DNA of 64,000 nt from the NCBI RefSeq assembly GCF_001636405.1, contig NZ_KV440950.1, positions 2,813,712 through 2,877,711 on the forward strand. The letters are read 5' to 3'. Below are positions 26,925 through 35,655 of this stretch, piece after piece. Position 1 is the first letter of the stretch; each line of letters opens with the position of its first letter. Below the pieces are notes generated by a model. It did no database searches and was not told the origin of the DNA. It saw nothing but the letters and a program-made list of their open reading frames with translations. The position numbers and the translations under genes are program-made. The DNA is from Peribacillus frigoritolerans (lineage in GTDB: Bacteria > Bacillota > Bacilli > Bacillales > DSM-1321).

Positions 26925-27884
26925 ATGTACAAAAAAGCAAAAATTTCATCATCTATACTACTTGGATTAACATTGGCCCTAACAGGATGTAACACAAACG
27001 CACAAGTCAGTCATAATGCACAGAAGCAGGAACAAACTGCCAAAGAAAGTAAACAAGAAAATAAGTTAACGGCAGGCCAGGAATTGACTAAAATTCTTAG
27101 TGGCACGAATTGGCAAGGTACAAAAGTTTATGATAAGAATAATAATGACTTAACAAAGGAGAATGCTAACTTTATTGGTCTCGCAAAATATGACGATGAA
27201 ACATCCAGATATGAATTTTTTGATAAAAATACAAAAGAAAGTCGTGGTGATAAGGGAACTTTCTTTATTACCAATGGGAAGATGCGAGTGTTAATTTCAG
27301 AATCGATGGGTTACCAGGCCGTTGTTGAAATAACAGAACTGAATAAGGATATGTTTACTTATAAAAGAATGGGTAAAGATGCCAATGGAAATGACGTAGA
27401 GGTGTTTGTTGATCATATTCCTTATAAGGAAACAGAACTTTCCTTTACAGATCCAGACAAAAATTTGGAAACTTACACAGGAGACGTAGAAACAGATGTT
27501 GATGGAGATAAAATCTTATCAAGCACCCCATGGCAAGGAACAGTGGCATTGGATGAAAAGGGAAATGATGTATCAAGCTATAACTCGAATTATTTAGGTC
27601 TTGCAAAATATGATGATAAAACAAATAAGTATGAATTTTTTGATGCTAAAACCGGTGAAAGCCGTGGTGATTACGGCTATTACGATGTTGTTCACGGAAA
27701 TAAGATAAGAGCACATGTTTCACTAGGGGAAAATAAATATGGCGCAGTTCTTGAACTTACAGAGCTTAATGAAAATAAATTCACTTATAAACGAATCGGT
27801 AAAGATAAAGAGGGAAAAGATATAACGATAACAGTGGAACATATACCTTATGAAGGTGATTTGAAACTAAAATCAACTAAGTAA
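26925..27884 (+). CDS. Lipoprotein with two DUF4822 domains
   Basis: ATG 26925 follows GAGGAGACG. The 319-aa protein has a lipoprotein signal ending LALTGC, a Gln/Lys-rich linker, then two homologous domains of about 125 residues (starting near 60 and 200). They are aligned by TNWQGTKVYDKNNNDL with TPWQGTVALDEKGNDV, and by FIGLAKYDDETSRYEFFD with YLGLAKYDDKTNKYEFFD. Both end in FTYKR(M/I)GKD and HIPY. The pattern matches DUF4822, whose role is unknown. It is preceded by the ankyrin lipoprotein and followed by a strong terminator. Confidence 0.85.
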   Translation: MYKKAKISSSILLGLTLALTGCNTNAQVSHNAQKQEQTAKESKQENKLTAGQELTKILSGTNWQGTKVYDKNNNDLTKENANFIGLAKYDDETSRYEFFDKNTKESRGDKGTFFITNGKMRVLISESMGYQAVVEITELNKDMFTYKRMGKDANGNDVEVFVDHIPYKETELSFTDPDKNLETYTGDVETDVDGDKILSSTPWQGTVALDEKGNDVSSYNSNYLGLAKYDDKTNKYEFFDAKTGESRGDYGYYDVVHGNKIRAHVSLGENKYGAVLELTELNENKFTYKRIGKDKEGKDITITVEHIPYEGDLKLKSTK

Positions 27885-27890
27885 AATAGT

Positions 27891-27929
27891 AAGAAAGGGA
27901 TTTTGCATGAATAGCAAAATCCCTTTCTT
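27891..27929. terminator. Strong bidirectional terminator
   Basis: AAGAAAGGGATTTTGC and GCAAAATCCCTTTCTT form a 16-bp perfect stem with a seven-base loop, serving the converging DUF4822 and chemoreceptor genes. Confidence 0.9.
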
Positions 27930-27960
27930 GATATAATAATAGAGTGGTGGTTAGAGATGT

Positions 27961-29689
27961 TTAAGCGTTAAACCGTTCAACGGATGTTTCCAGGTCATTA
28001 GCGAGCTTTACCATTGAGGAGGTGGAGAAGGAAATGTCCTCCATGGATTTGGCTTGTTGATCGGTTGATTGTGCCACTTGCTTTGAAGCCACTGCCGTTT
28101 CCCTTGTCAACCCTGCAAAATCTTCTATCGAAGCATTGATTTCCTGAGAACTTGCTGCCATCTGCTCTGTAATGGCTGATATTTCTTGAATCTGATCACT
28201 AACATGCTCAAAAGATTTTATAGTCTGTTTAAAAGTTTCTCTTGTATTCAGCACAAATTTTGTCCCTTCTTCTACCTCATTAGTTCCAGTTTCCATCATT
28301 TTCACTGCTTCATTTATGATGGATTTAAAATGAAGCAGGGACTCTTGAATATGGATTGCAGATTCCTTCGTGCCCACTGCCAATTTCCGTACCTCGTTCG
28401 ATACCACCGCAAAACCTTTACCTTGTTCACCGGCTCTAGCAGCTTCAATTGCCGCATTTAGTGATAGCAGGTTTGTTTGCTCGGCAATTCCTGTAATTAC
28501 ATGTACAATATTCACAATCTCATTTGCTTGATCGTCCAAATTCTTTATTCTTGAACTTGTTTGCATCTTTTACTTGCAGAATTTGATTTGAGAGTTCATT
28601 TATATCTTCATTTCCAATGGACATCCTAGTTGAAACATGATTTGTCTGTTCGCTGACTTCAGAAGAAGCTTCGGCAATTCTTTGTATACCTATAGTCATT
28701 TCTTCGATGACCCTCGATGATTCTTCACTTCTGTGCAATTGTACTTCCGCAGCTCCTGCAACTTGCTGAATCCCATTAACGATATATTGTGTGGAAGTAT
28801 CCATTTCTTTGATTTTGTGCTCGATATCACTTGATGATTCCATTAGCTGGAATGATGAGCTTTTCATGGAATTGACGATCAGAGTTGTATTGGTGATCAT
28901 TTCTTCAAAGGATTTCACTAAAACCTTGATTTCGTCGTTTCCCTTAACCCTTGTGTTGCTAATCAGTTTATTGGCTGTTAATAAATCCCCATTTGAGATT
29001 TCCTTTGCAGCCAAGCTGACCTTGAGAAGCGGGCTTAACTTTTTAGTCAAGAACCATATTAGTGCACCCACCACGATTGCCATTAAGATTACATTGATTA
29101 TTATCGTCAGGGGCAGGATACCACCCAGAACCTTGCTGGCCGTAGCATCGACTTTGCTGGCATCGATATCCACCCCTAGAATTCCAATGACCTCGTTACC
29201 ATTCTTTATGGGAACGAAAACGGATAAATAGTCACCATATTCAGGATCATGAACGATGGAAGTAGTTGAAGCCTTTCCCTTCATGACGCTTTCTACATCC
29301 TGAAATGAAGTTGCAGTTGTGGGTGTTAAAATGGGAGATGCTTTTTTATTTCCCTTACCCATTCCGTCTATAAGAATATGGATTTTTTCGCTATTTTCGT
29401 TAATTCCCAATGTATATACATATAATGCTCCAGTTTTTTGTCTATAATCGTCTAACTGCTCGCGTATCTCCCAATATGTAGAGGTTTCGGATTGATTACT
29501 TAAAAAATCAGCATAAGATGTTGGGTTTATTCCTTGAGAGATGTTGCTTGCTATGTCTAAGCTGCTCATAGCGATTGTTTTCTCAACCGTATCATTTGTA
29601 CTTTTATACATTAATATTAAACTTCCAATTAATGTAATGATCATGCCTGTTAAAAGAACAAAACCTATTTTCGTACTAAGTTTATTCAT
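27961..29689 (-). pseudogene. Methyl-accepting chemotaxis protein gene, broken by one frameshift
   Basis: Two overlapping minus-strand frames make one chemoreceptor. The first (28520-29689) gives a membrane helix (about 8-28), a Cache-like sensor domain, a second helix (about 185-208), HAMP (LLKVSLAAKEISNGDL) and the start of the signalling coil. The second (27961-28566) continues it with the hairpin tip [20 protein letters not shown]. Reading switches frame at [15 protein letters not shown]. Removing one A from the AAAA run at 28571-28568 restores a continuous frame of about 575 residues, as would a two-base insertion. The sensor half alone lacks the CheA-binding tip, so the gene is inactive unless the shift is a sequencing error or slippage corrects it. 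Confidence 0.85.
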
Positions 29690-30005
29690 CTTTGTTTATT
29701 CCTTCCCCGTGTTATATATTTACCATGTTTTATATATCGGTAATAATTAAATTTATTTAATGAGTCCTTTTTAAAACCCTCGGGTGGAGTTTTTATTCTT
29801 TTAGATTTCAATCTGTTGTAAGAGGGGTTCATATTGAATGTATTTAAGGAAAACCTGGTTTTGCTTGTTTTACCATCCTATAAATATTCTAATATAGAAA
29901 AAAACGACTTTTATCTTTCCCGTTTTGTTTCTAAAAATCTCAACTGTAAATAATAATTAGAGAAATGGAGAATTTGTTAAATTGTTATAAAATTCAAAAA
30001 ATGGT

Positions 30006-30035
30006 TTGACATTAGTAAAAATGGGAGCTTATAAT
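30006..30035 (+). promoter_or_regulatory. Sigma-A promoter of the sugar-acid operon
   Basis: TTGACA (30006-30011) and TATAAT (30030-30035) are perfect hexamers separated by 18 bp. Transcription would begin near 30042, leaving a leader of about 250 bases that holds the operator palindromes. Confidence 0.75.
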
Positions 30036-30064
30036 CAACGTAAGATATAAAATTCGAAAACTGA

Positions 30065-30081
30065 GTTTTATATTATAGAAC
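30065..30081 (+). promoter_or_regulatory. Operator palindrome 1 (probable IclR-regulator site)
   Basis: GTTTTATATTATAGAAC, preceded by ACTGA. It matches the second copy at 30190 in 16 of 17 positions and lies about 30 bp after the -10 box. Binding by the IclR protein at 37922 is inferred from position only. Confidence 0.55.
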
Positions 30082-30189
30082 AATTAATCATTAATTTTAT
30101 TAAGGTAATGGCTTAAAAAGTGAAACAACTTGTGAAACGTAATGAGAAGTGAAGTGTTTTTTCCTCACTCCGAATAAAACAAGAACTGA

Positions 30190-30206
30190 GTTTTATATTA
30201 TAAAAC
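30190..30206 (+). promoter_or_regulatory. Operator palindrome 2 (probable IclR-regulator site)
   Basis: GTTTTATATTATAAAAC is a near-perfect palindrome, again preceded by ACTGA, 125 bp after copy 1. Two matching sites in one leader suggest cooperative binding. Confidence 0.55.
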
Positions 30207-30261
30207 GATTTGATTTTTGCTTATACAAGGGTGAGGAGAAGTTTTTAAGATCAGCCTTAAA

Positions 30262-30275
30262 TGATAACGCTTACA
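30262..30275 (+). promoter_or_regulatory. cre-like CcpA site before the TRAP genes
   Basis: TGATAACGCTTACA fits TGNAANCGNWNNCA with one mismatch and lies 24 bp before the TTG start of the first TRAP gene. It would give catabolite repression as a transcriptional roadblock. Confidence 0.55.
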
Positions 30276-30298
30276 AAAAACTTCGGGGAGGGTTTTTA

Positions 30299-31327
30299 TT
30301 GAAAAAAAATAAGCTATTTGTATTTTCCACAAGCTTAACTCTTGCAATGACATTCCTTTTATCAGGATGTGGTGGAGGTGAGGGAGAAAAAACCAGTGGA
30401 TCTGGAGTTGAAAAGAAAACGATAAAAGTGGCACATTATTTTGCTGAAAATCATCCTCAAAACATTGCTTTGAAAGAAAAGTTTAAAAAATTGGTTGAAA
30501 AGGAGAGTAATGGTGAACTAGAGGTTCGGATTTATGCGAACAGTACATTAGGTGCAGAAAAAGAATTTTATGACGGCGTCAGAAACGGAACGATCGAAAT
30601 GGGTGTTCCAGGGCTAATCATGCAGTCGGACATTCCTAAAATGGGTGTTCCGGAATGGCCCTTCCTATTCAGGGATTACGATCATGTAAAGAAGGTATTG
30701 AATGGACCTATCGGAGAGGAATTGACAGAAGATCTGGATCCAAAGCATGGGGTGACACCGCTCGCATGGAGTGCTAACGGATTTAGGATGTTTTCGAGTA
30801 ATCGTCCAATTAAGAGTATGAAAGATTTTGATGGACTTCGACTTAGAATGCCGAACATCCCGAATTACATAAAATTAGGTGAATCATTGGGGGCAAACGT
30901 TAGCCCATTGCCTATTTCAGAAGTTTTTACCGCACTTGAACAAAAAGTTGTTGATGCTCAAGATAATCCCATAGCCACACTGAGATCCTCGGGGTGGAAT
31001 GAAGTACAAAGTGATGTACTAGAATCCAAGCATATGTTCAGCCCCAATATTTACATTATCAATAGCAAATTCTATAAAGGGCTAACAAAAGAGCAACAAA
31101 AAATCATTCAAAAAGCAGCAAAGGAGTCGGCAGCATATGAGTTTGATTTGATGGAAAAAAGTTATGAAGATGACAAAGCTTATCTTAAGGATAATGGAAT
31201 CAAATTCACAAAGCCTGACGAAGACTTTTCACAAAAAATGTTAAAAGCATCTCAACCTGTTTATGATGAAGTCTTTGAGAAAAATGACTGGGCGAAGGAG
31301 CTTGCCGGGAAAATACAAGCAGAATGA
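30299..31327 (+). CDS. TRAP transporter substrate-binding lipoprotein 1 (DctP family)
   Basis: TTG 30299 follows GGGGAGGG by six bases and starts a lipoprotein signal (KNKLFVFSTSLTLAMTFLLS, then GCGGG). The 342-aa protein has DctP-family features: IKVAHYFAENHPQNIALKEK, GVPEWPFLFRDYDHV, SANGFRMFSSNRPIKSMKDF, and LRLRMPNIPNYIKLGESLGA with the carboxylate-binding Arg. The last part reads PISEVFTALEQKVVDAQDNP. It captures an organic or sugar acid at the membrane and hands it to the DctQ-DctM permease encoded next. A second binding protein follows the permease, so the system may take two kinds of acid. Confidence 0.93.
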   Translation: MKKNKLFVFSTSLTLAMTFLLSGCGGGEGEKTSGSGVEKKTIKVAHYFAENHPQNIALKEKFKKLVEKESNGELEVRIYANSTLGAEKEFYDGVRNGTIEMGVPGLIMQSDIPKMGVPEWPFLFRDYDHVKKVLNGPIGEELTEDLDPKHGVTPLAWSANGFRMFSSNRPIKSMKDFDGLRLRMPNIPNYIKLGESLGANVSPLPISEVFTALEQKVVDAQDNPIATLRSSGWNEVQSDVLESKHMFSPNIYIINSKFYKGLTKEQQKIIQKAAKESAAYEFDLMEKSYEDDKAYLKDNGIKFTKPDEDFSQKMLKASQPVYDEVFEKNDWAKELAGKIQAE

Positions 31328-31363
31328 AGCAGGCGCTCTAGATAGGAAGGGGGAGATGTATAG

Positions 31364-31936
31364 GTGAATAAAATATCAAGAATCTTGGAAAATTCGTTAA
31401 ACATTATTATGGCAATTGCTTTAGCAATAATGGTCGTACTCGTGTTTGGTAATGTAGTCCTCCGTTATTTCTTTAATTCAGGTATTACTTGGTCAGAAGA
31501 AATGTCAAGGTATCTCTTTATTTGGTTGACGTTCCTTGGCGCCATCGGAGCTTTTAAAAACAAAGAACACTTAGGTGTCGACATGGTCATCAAAAGGCTC
31601 CCGAATAAGATGAAAAAAGTGGTGCTAGTTATTAGTGATTTGATGATGTTATTCGTTCTTATCCTGATCTTGGATGGCAGCTGGAAAATGACATTGATAA
31701 ACATTGACAGTACTGCACCGGCCACTGGCATGCCACTGGCATTTGTATATGGGACAGGTATTCTTGTGAGTGTGTCAATGGGCAGCATGATCATCTTCAA
31801 TTTGTATCGGATTTTCTTCAATAAAATTAAAGACGAAGAATTGGTGATGATAAGTGAGTCAGAAGAGCTGATTTCTCTCCATACTGATGAATTTGCTTCA
31901 GATATTAGAATTGTCAAGGAGGAGAAACAGGGATGA
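31364..31936 (+). CDS. TRAP transporter small permease (DctQ)
   Basis: GTG 31364 follows GGAAGGGGGAG. The 190-aa protein has four membrane helices (about 12-32, 45-65, 85-105, 125-148) and the DctQ signature VLRYFFNSGITWSEEMSRYLFIWLT split by the first loop, plus GAFKNKEHLGVDMV. It pairs with DctM, whose gene overlaps the last four bases (ATGA). The tail after residue 150 is charged and cytoplasmic. Confidence 0.93.
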   Translation: MNKISRILENSLNIIMAIALAIMVVLVFGNVVLRYFFNSGITWSEEMSRYLFIWLTFLGAIGAFKNKEHLGVDMVIKRLPNKMKKVVLVISDLMMLFVLILILDGSWKMTLINIDSTAPATGMPLAFVYGTGILVSVSMGSMIIFNLYRIFFNKIKDEELVMISESEELISLHTDEFASDIRIVKEEKQG

Positions 31937-33210
31937 TAGGTGTATTTGTCGGATCTTTACTGGGAGCCATGGGACTAGGAATACCTATTGCCTTTGCCTT
32001 ACTTGTGAGTAGTGTAGTGCTTATGTACTTTCTTGGTATTTTTGATAGTCAAATAATCGCACAAAATTTAATCAGTGGCGCTGATAACTTCCCTCTAATG
32101 GCCATACCGTTCTTTATGCTGGCAGGAGAGGCGATGAATAGGGGCGGATTATCACGGCGTATCGTTGAGATGGCAATGAACCTGGTCGGTCATATCAAGG
32201 GAGGCCTTGGCTATGTTGCGATCATTGCGAGTGTGTTGTTTGCAAGTTTATCAGGATCTGCAGTTGCAGATACAGCAGCGCTTGGGGCTATATTAATTCC
32301 AATGATGGTGAAGTCAGGGTATGATGTGAACCGGTCAAGTGGGCTGATTGCATCCGGTGGTATCATTGCCCCGATCATTCCGCCAAGTATTGGCTTTATC
32401 ATTTTCGGTGTCGCAAGTGGAGTGTCCATTACAAAGCTGTTTATGGCAGGAATCGTTCCTGGTATATTACTAGCGGTTGGACTAACGGTTACCTGGGCCA
32501 TTGTTGCACGAAAAGATAAAGTCGCCGTTAACCCTCGAGCTTCAACAAAAGAAATTCTTACTTCTCTTCGTCAAGGCGTTTGGGCTCTATTCCTGCCCGT
32601 CATCATCATTGGTGGATTGAAATTCGGTTTATTTACACCGACTGAAGCGGCAGTAGTTGCTGCAGTCTATGCAATATTTGTCGGTCTTGTAATCTATCGT
32701 GAAATGAAAGTGAAAGATTTGTATGAGGTCTTTGTACATGCAGGAAAAATGACGAGCGTTGTCATGTTTCTGGTCGCTGCAGCTCTAGTATCATCCTGGC
32801 TGATAACTGTAGCGGATTTACCTGGTCAGGTGATTGGATTGCTGGAGCCATTTATGGATCATCCATTCCTTCTATTAATAATGATAAACTTATTGGTCAT
32901 CGTAGTTGGAACTGCTATGGATATGACGCCGACAATCCTTATTCTAACACCTGTATTGATGCCATTGGTGGTCGCTGCAGGTATTGATCCAGTTTACTTT
33001 GGTGTCCTGTTTATCCTGAATAACGCCATCGGATTACTTACACCACCTGTTGGAACCGTGTTAAATGTCATGTGCGGCATAAGTAAGATCAGTATGGAAG
33101 ATATCATGAAGGGGATTTGGCCTTTCTTGCTCGTGGAAGTAATTGTATTGATCTTGTTGATTTTGTTTCCTTCCCTAGTGCTGGTTCCTCTAGAATGGTT
33201 TACCTCCTAA
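31933..33210 (+). CDS. TRAP transporter large permease (DctM)
   Basis: ATG 31933 overlaps the DctQ stop. The 425-aa protein has about 12 hydrophobic segments and DctM motifs NFPLMAIPFFMLAGEAMNRG, ASLSGSAVADTAALGAILIP, SGGIIAPIIPPSIGFIIFGV and the C-terminal NNAIGLLTPPVGTVLNVMCG. It is the ion-coupled translocation subunit of the importer in the cytoplasmic membrane. Confidence 0.95.
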   Translation: MIGVFVGSLLGAMGLGIPIAFALLVSSVVLMYFLGIFDSQIIAQNLISGADNFPLMAIPFFMLAGEAMNRGGLSRRIVEMAMNLVGHIKGGLGYVAIIASVLFASLSGSAVADTAALGAILIPMMVKSGYDVNRSSGLIASGGIIAPIIPPSIGFIIFGVASGVSITKLFMAGIVPGILLAVGLTVTWAIVARKDKVAVNPRASTKEILTSLRQGVWALFLPVIIIGGLKFGLFTPTEAAVVAAVYAIFVGLVIYREMKVKDLYEVFVHAGKMTSVVMFLVAAALVSSWLITVADLPGQVIGLLEPFMDHPFLLLIMINLLVIVVGTAMDMTPTILILTPVLMPLVVAAGIDPVYFGVLFILNNAIGLLTPPVGTVLNVMCGISKISMEDIMKGIWPFLLVEVIVLILLILFPSLVLVPLEWFTS

Positions 33211-33276
33211 CGGAATTAAACAAGTATTTGGGTGTGTATGCTGGTATTCATCTTATTTTATAGGAGGAAAATGAAA

Positions 33277-34317
33277 ATGAATAATTTGTTCAAACGTCTG
33301 GCGGTTGGAGTTTTACTGCCTTCATTACTACTATTAAGCGCTTGTGGAAGCGGACAAAATGAGAGCGCTTCAGCTGACGGAATACAGGAAAGAACAATCA
33401 AAGCAGGGATCGGAAATAGTAAAATGCATCCACAAGGAAAAGGAATGGAGAAATTTAAAGAACTGGTTGAAGAAAAAAGCGGGGGGAAAATGAAAGTCCA
33501 AAACTTTTTTGATGCCACTCTCGGAGATGATCAGAAAATGACAGAAGCTCTTCAAGGCGGCTTACAGGAAGTAACTGTTCCTTCAACCTCACCACTTGTT
33601 GGTATGATTAAGGAATTTGGAATTTATGACTTCCCATTTGTTTTTAATAATGAAGAAGAAGCTTATACAGTACTTGATGGTGCAGTAGGAAAAAAACTTT
33701 TGGATAAATTACCGGAACATGATTTAGTAGGTTTGGGATACTGGGAAAATGGTTTCCGGAGCTTAACCAACAGTAAAAAACCTGTTAAAACGGCTGAAGA
33801 TTTCAAAGGGCTTAAACTTCGTACCATGCAAAATGAAGTGCATTTAGATGCATTTTCAAAGTTAGGGGCGAATCCATCACCGATGGCTTTCTCAGAAGTG
33901 TTTACTGCACTGGAAACAGGCACTGTTGATGGTCAGGAGAATCCACTCGCAACAATTCAAACGCAAAAATATAATGAAGTGCAAGAATACTTAAGTCTTA
34001 CAAATCATGTTTATACACCATTTGTATTCCTTGTAAGTAAAAAGTTCTGGGATGACCTATCAGAACAAGAACAAGAAATCATGAGTGAGGCCGCACAAGA
34101 GGCTGGAAAGTATCAACGGGAAGTTAACCAAAAAGAAAACGAAAAGGCACTTAAGTATCTAAAAGAAGAAGGAATGAAAATCAATGAAGTAGAACCTGAA
34201 GAAATGGAAAAAATGAAGAAGGCCATCCAACCAGTGACGGACGAATATGCCAAGAAATTCGGACCAGATCTTGTAGAGGAAATGATGAGCGAAGTTGAAA
34301 AAGTACGCGGTAAATAA
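33277..34317 (+). CDS. TRAP transporter substrate-binding lipoprotein 2 (DctP family)
   Basis: AGGAGG is followed by ATG at three and nine bases; the second (33277) has the better spacing. The 346-aa protein has a lipobox (LLLLSACGSG) and DctP motifs KFKELVEEKSGGKM, DFPFVFNNEEEA, GYWENGFRSLTNSKKPVKT and LRTMQNEVHLDAFSKLGANP, with the carboxylate-binding Arg in LKLRTM and the closing AFSEVFTALETGTVDGQENP. It is clearly related to, but well diverged from, binding protein 1. It lies directly before the LarA homologue. Confidence 0.92.
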   Translation: MNNLFKRLAVGVLLPSLLLLSACGSGQNESASADGIQERTIKAGIGNSKMHPQGKGMEKFKELVEEKSGGKMKVQNFFDATLGDDQKMTEALQGGLQEVTVPSTSPLVGMIKEFGIYDFPFVFNNEEEAYTVLDGAVGKKLLDKLPEHDLVGLGYWENGFRSLTNSKKPVKTAEDFKGLKLRTMQNEVHLDAFSKLGANPSPMAFSEVFTALETGTVDGQENPLATIQTQKYNEVQEYLSLTNHVYTPFVFLVSKKFWDDLSEQEQEIMSEAAQEAGKYQREVNQKENEKALKYLKEEGMKINEVEPEEMEKMKKAIQPVTDEYAKKFGPDLVEEMMSEVEKVRGK

Positions 34318-34341
34318 TCCAGATTGTTTGGAGGAAAGAAA

Positions 34342-35592
34342 ATGGATATTATCTCTGAACTTTTACGTGAAATCCAATTACCGAAAATGGTACAAGTGAG
34401 GCAAAAATTTCCTGCACCTCAAATCGCTGATGTAGCTGGTGAGGTGAAGAAGGCGATAAAAGAAGCAGGTGTCTTATCAAGAATAAATGAAGAAGACAGG
34501 GTGGCAATTGCAGTAGGAAGCAGAGGGATAGCGGACCTTCCTACATTAGTAAGAGAAACGGTGGCTGCCGTTAAGGCGGCGGGAGGTAATCCTTTCATCG
34601 TACCTGCAATGGGAAGCCATGGTGGTGCCACGGCGGAAGGGCAAATCGATGTGTTGCTTCAGCTGGGTATTTCAGAAGAAGCGGTTGGAGCGCCTATCAG
34701 GTCATCGATGGAAGTTATTAAACTGGATGAATTGCCAAATGGCCTCCCTGTCTATATTGATAAATTTGCTTACGAATCGGATAAAATCATAGTCATTAAT
34801 CGGATAAAACCACATACAGCATTTCGCGGACCGGTTGAAAGCGGACTTATGAAAATGATAACTATCGGTTTAGGAAAGCAAAAGGGAGCCGAAGCTGCAC
34901 ATGCATACAGCTTTAAGTATATGGCGGAACATGTACCTGAGATGGCGAAGGTTTCCTTGTCAAAAGCTTCTATCATATTTGGTCTTGCGTCGATTGAAAA
35001 CGCTTATGATGAACCGGCGAAAATCGTCGCAGTCCCAGCGGAGGATCTGGAGGTAGTGGAACCGGGACTGTTGCTTGAAGCAAAATCATTGATGCCGAAA
35101 ATACATTTCGATTCGATGGACGTACTTATTGTAAATGAACTCGGAAAGGACATTTCAGGGGATGGAATGGACCCGAACATTACGGGTAACTTCGCCACAC
35201 CATATGCTACCGGGGGGCCAGACGTTAAACGGACCGTTGTATTAGGACTTACTGAAAAAACTCACGGTAATGCGAACGGCATCGGCATGGCAGATATGAC
35301 GACAAAAGCCGTCATGAATGAAATAAAATGGGAAAAAGGGTATGCAAATGCACTCACCAGCACAGTGACAGATGTAGTAAAGCTCCCGATGTTTTTGGAT
35401 ACTCAGGAATTGGCTGTAAAAGCTGCCATCAAAACGTGCAATGCCTTCGATTTGAATAAAGTGAGAATCGTAAGAATTAAAAACACGCTTGAAATCGGTG
35501 AAATTTGGATTTCTGAAAACATGATGGAAGAAGCTTTAAAAAATGAAAATATAGAGATCTTGTCAGACCCAGAAGACTTGGCACTGGACTAA
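34342..35592 (+). CDS. LarA-family nickel-pincer racemase/epimerase homologue
   Basis: ATG 34342 follows GGAGG by six bases. The 416-aa protein belongs to the DUF2088/LarA-like superfamily. Its N-terminal domain has VAIAVGSRGIADLPTLVRE and VPAMGSHGGATAEGQ, with a His in the place of the LarA active-site loop. NRIKPHTAFRGPVESGLMKM followed by ITIGLGKQKGAEAAH supplies a second His, candidate Lys residues for cofactor attachment and a third His. LarA enzymes invert the carbon bearing the hydroxyl of 2-hydroxy acids; homologues act on malate and on gluconate/mannonate. The cofactor-building genes larE, larB, larC1 and larC2 lie in the same cluster. With sugar-acid dehydratases all around, C2 epimerisation of an aldonate is the best guess. 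Substrate unproven. Confidence 0.88.
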   Translation: MDIISELLREIQLPKMVQVRQKFPAPQIADVAGEVKKAIKEAGVLSRINEEDRVAIAVGSRGIADLPTLVRETVAAVKAAGGNPFIVPAMGSHGGATAEGQIDVLLQLGISEEAVGAPIRSSMEVIKLDELPNGLPVYIDKFAYESDKIIVINRIKPHTAFRGPVESGLMKMITIGLGKQKGAEAAHAYSFKYMAEHVPEMAKVSLSKASIIFGLASIENAYDEPAKIVAVPAEDLEVVEPGLLLEAKSLMPKIHFDSMDVLIVNELGKDISGDGMDPNITGNFATPYATGGPDVKRTVVLGLTEKTHGNANGIGMADMTTKAVMNEIKWEKGYANALTSTVTDVVKLPMFLDTQELAVKAAIKTCNAFDLNKVRIVRIKNTLEIGEIWISENMMEEALKNENIEILSDPEDLALD

Positions 35593-35655
35593 AATCTTCT
35601 TTACTATTTTCATAGAACGAAAGAATTGATTTGAACTCAGAAAAGGAGTGCTGAA

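Larger units (their letters stand above)
29690..30298. other. Control region between the chemoreceptor and the sugar-acid operon
   Basis: The 609-bp region has no gene. It contains a near-consensus sigma-A promoter, two copies of a 17-bp palindrome and a cre-like site, all listed separately. The open frame that runs back to 30149 crosses these signals and is not used as the start of the first TRAP gene. Confidence 0.7.

Noticed and set aside
30149-30298. Upstream extension of the first TRAP binding protein to ATG 30149
   Set aside because: It would run through the operator and cre-like site and bury the lipoprotein signal; TTG 30299 has a strong ribosome site.
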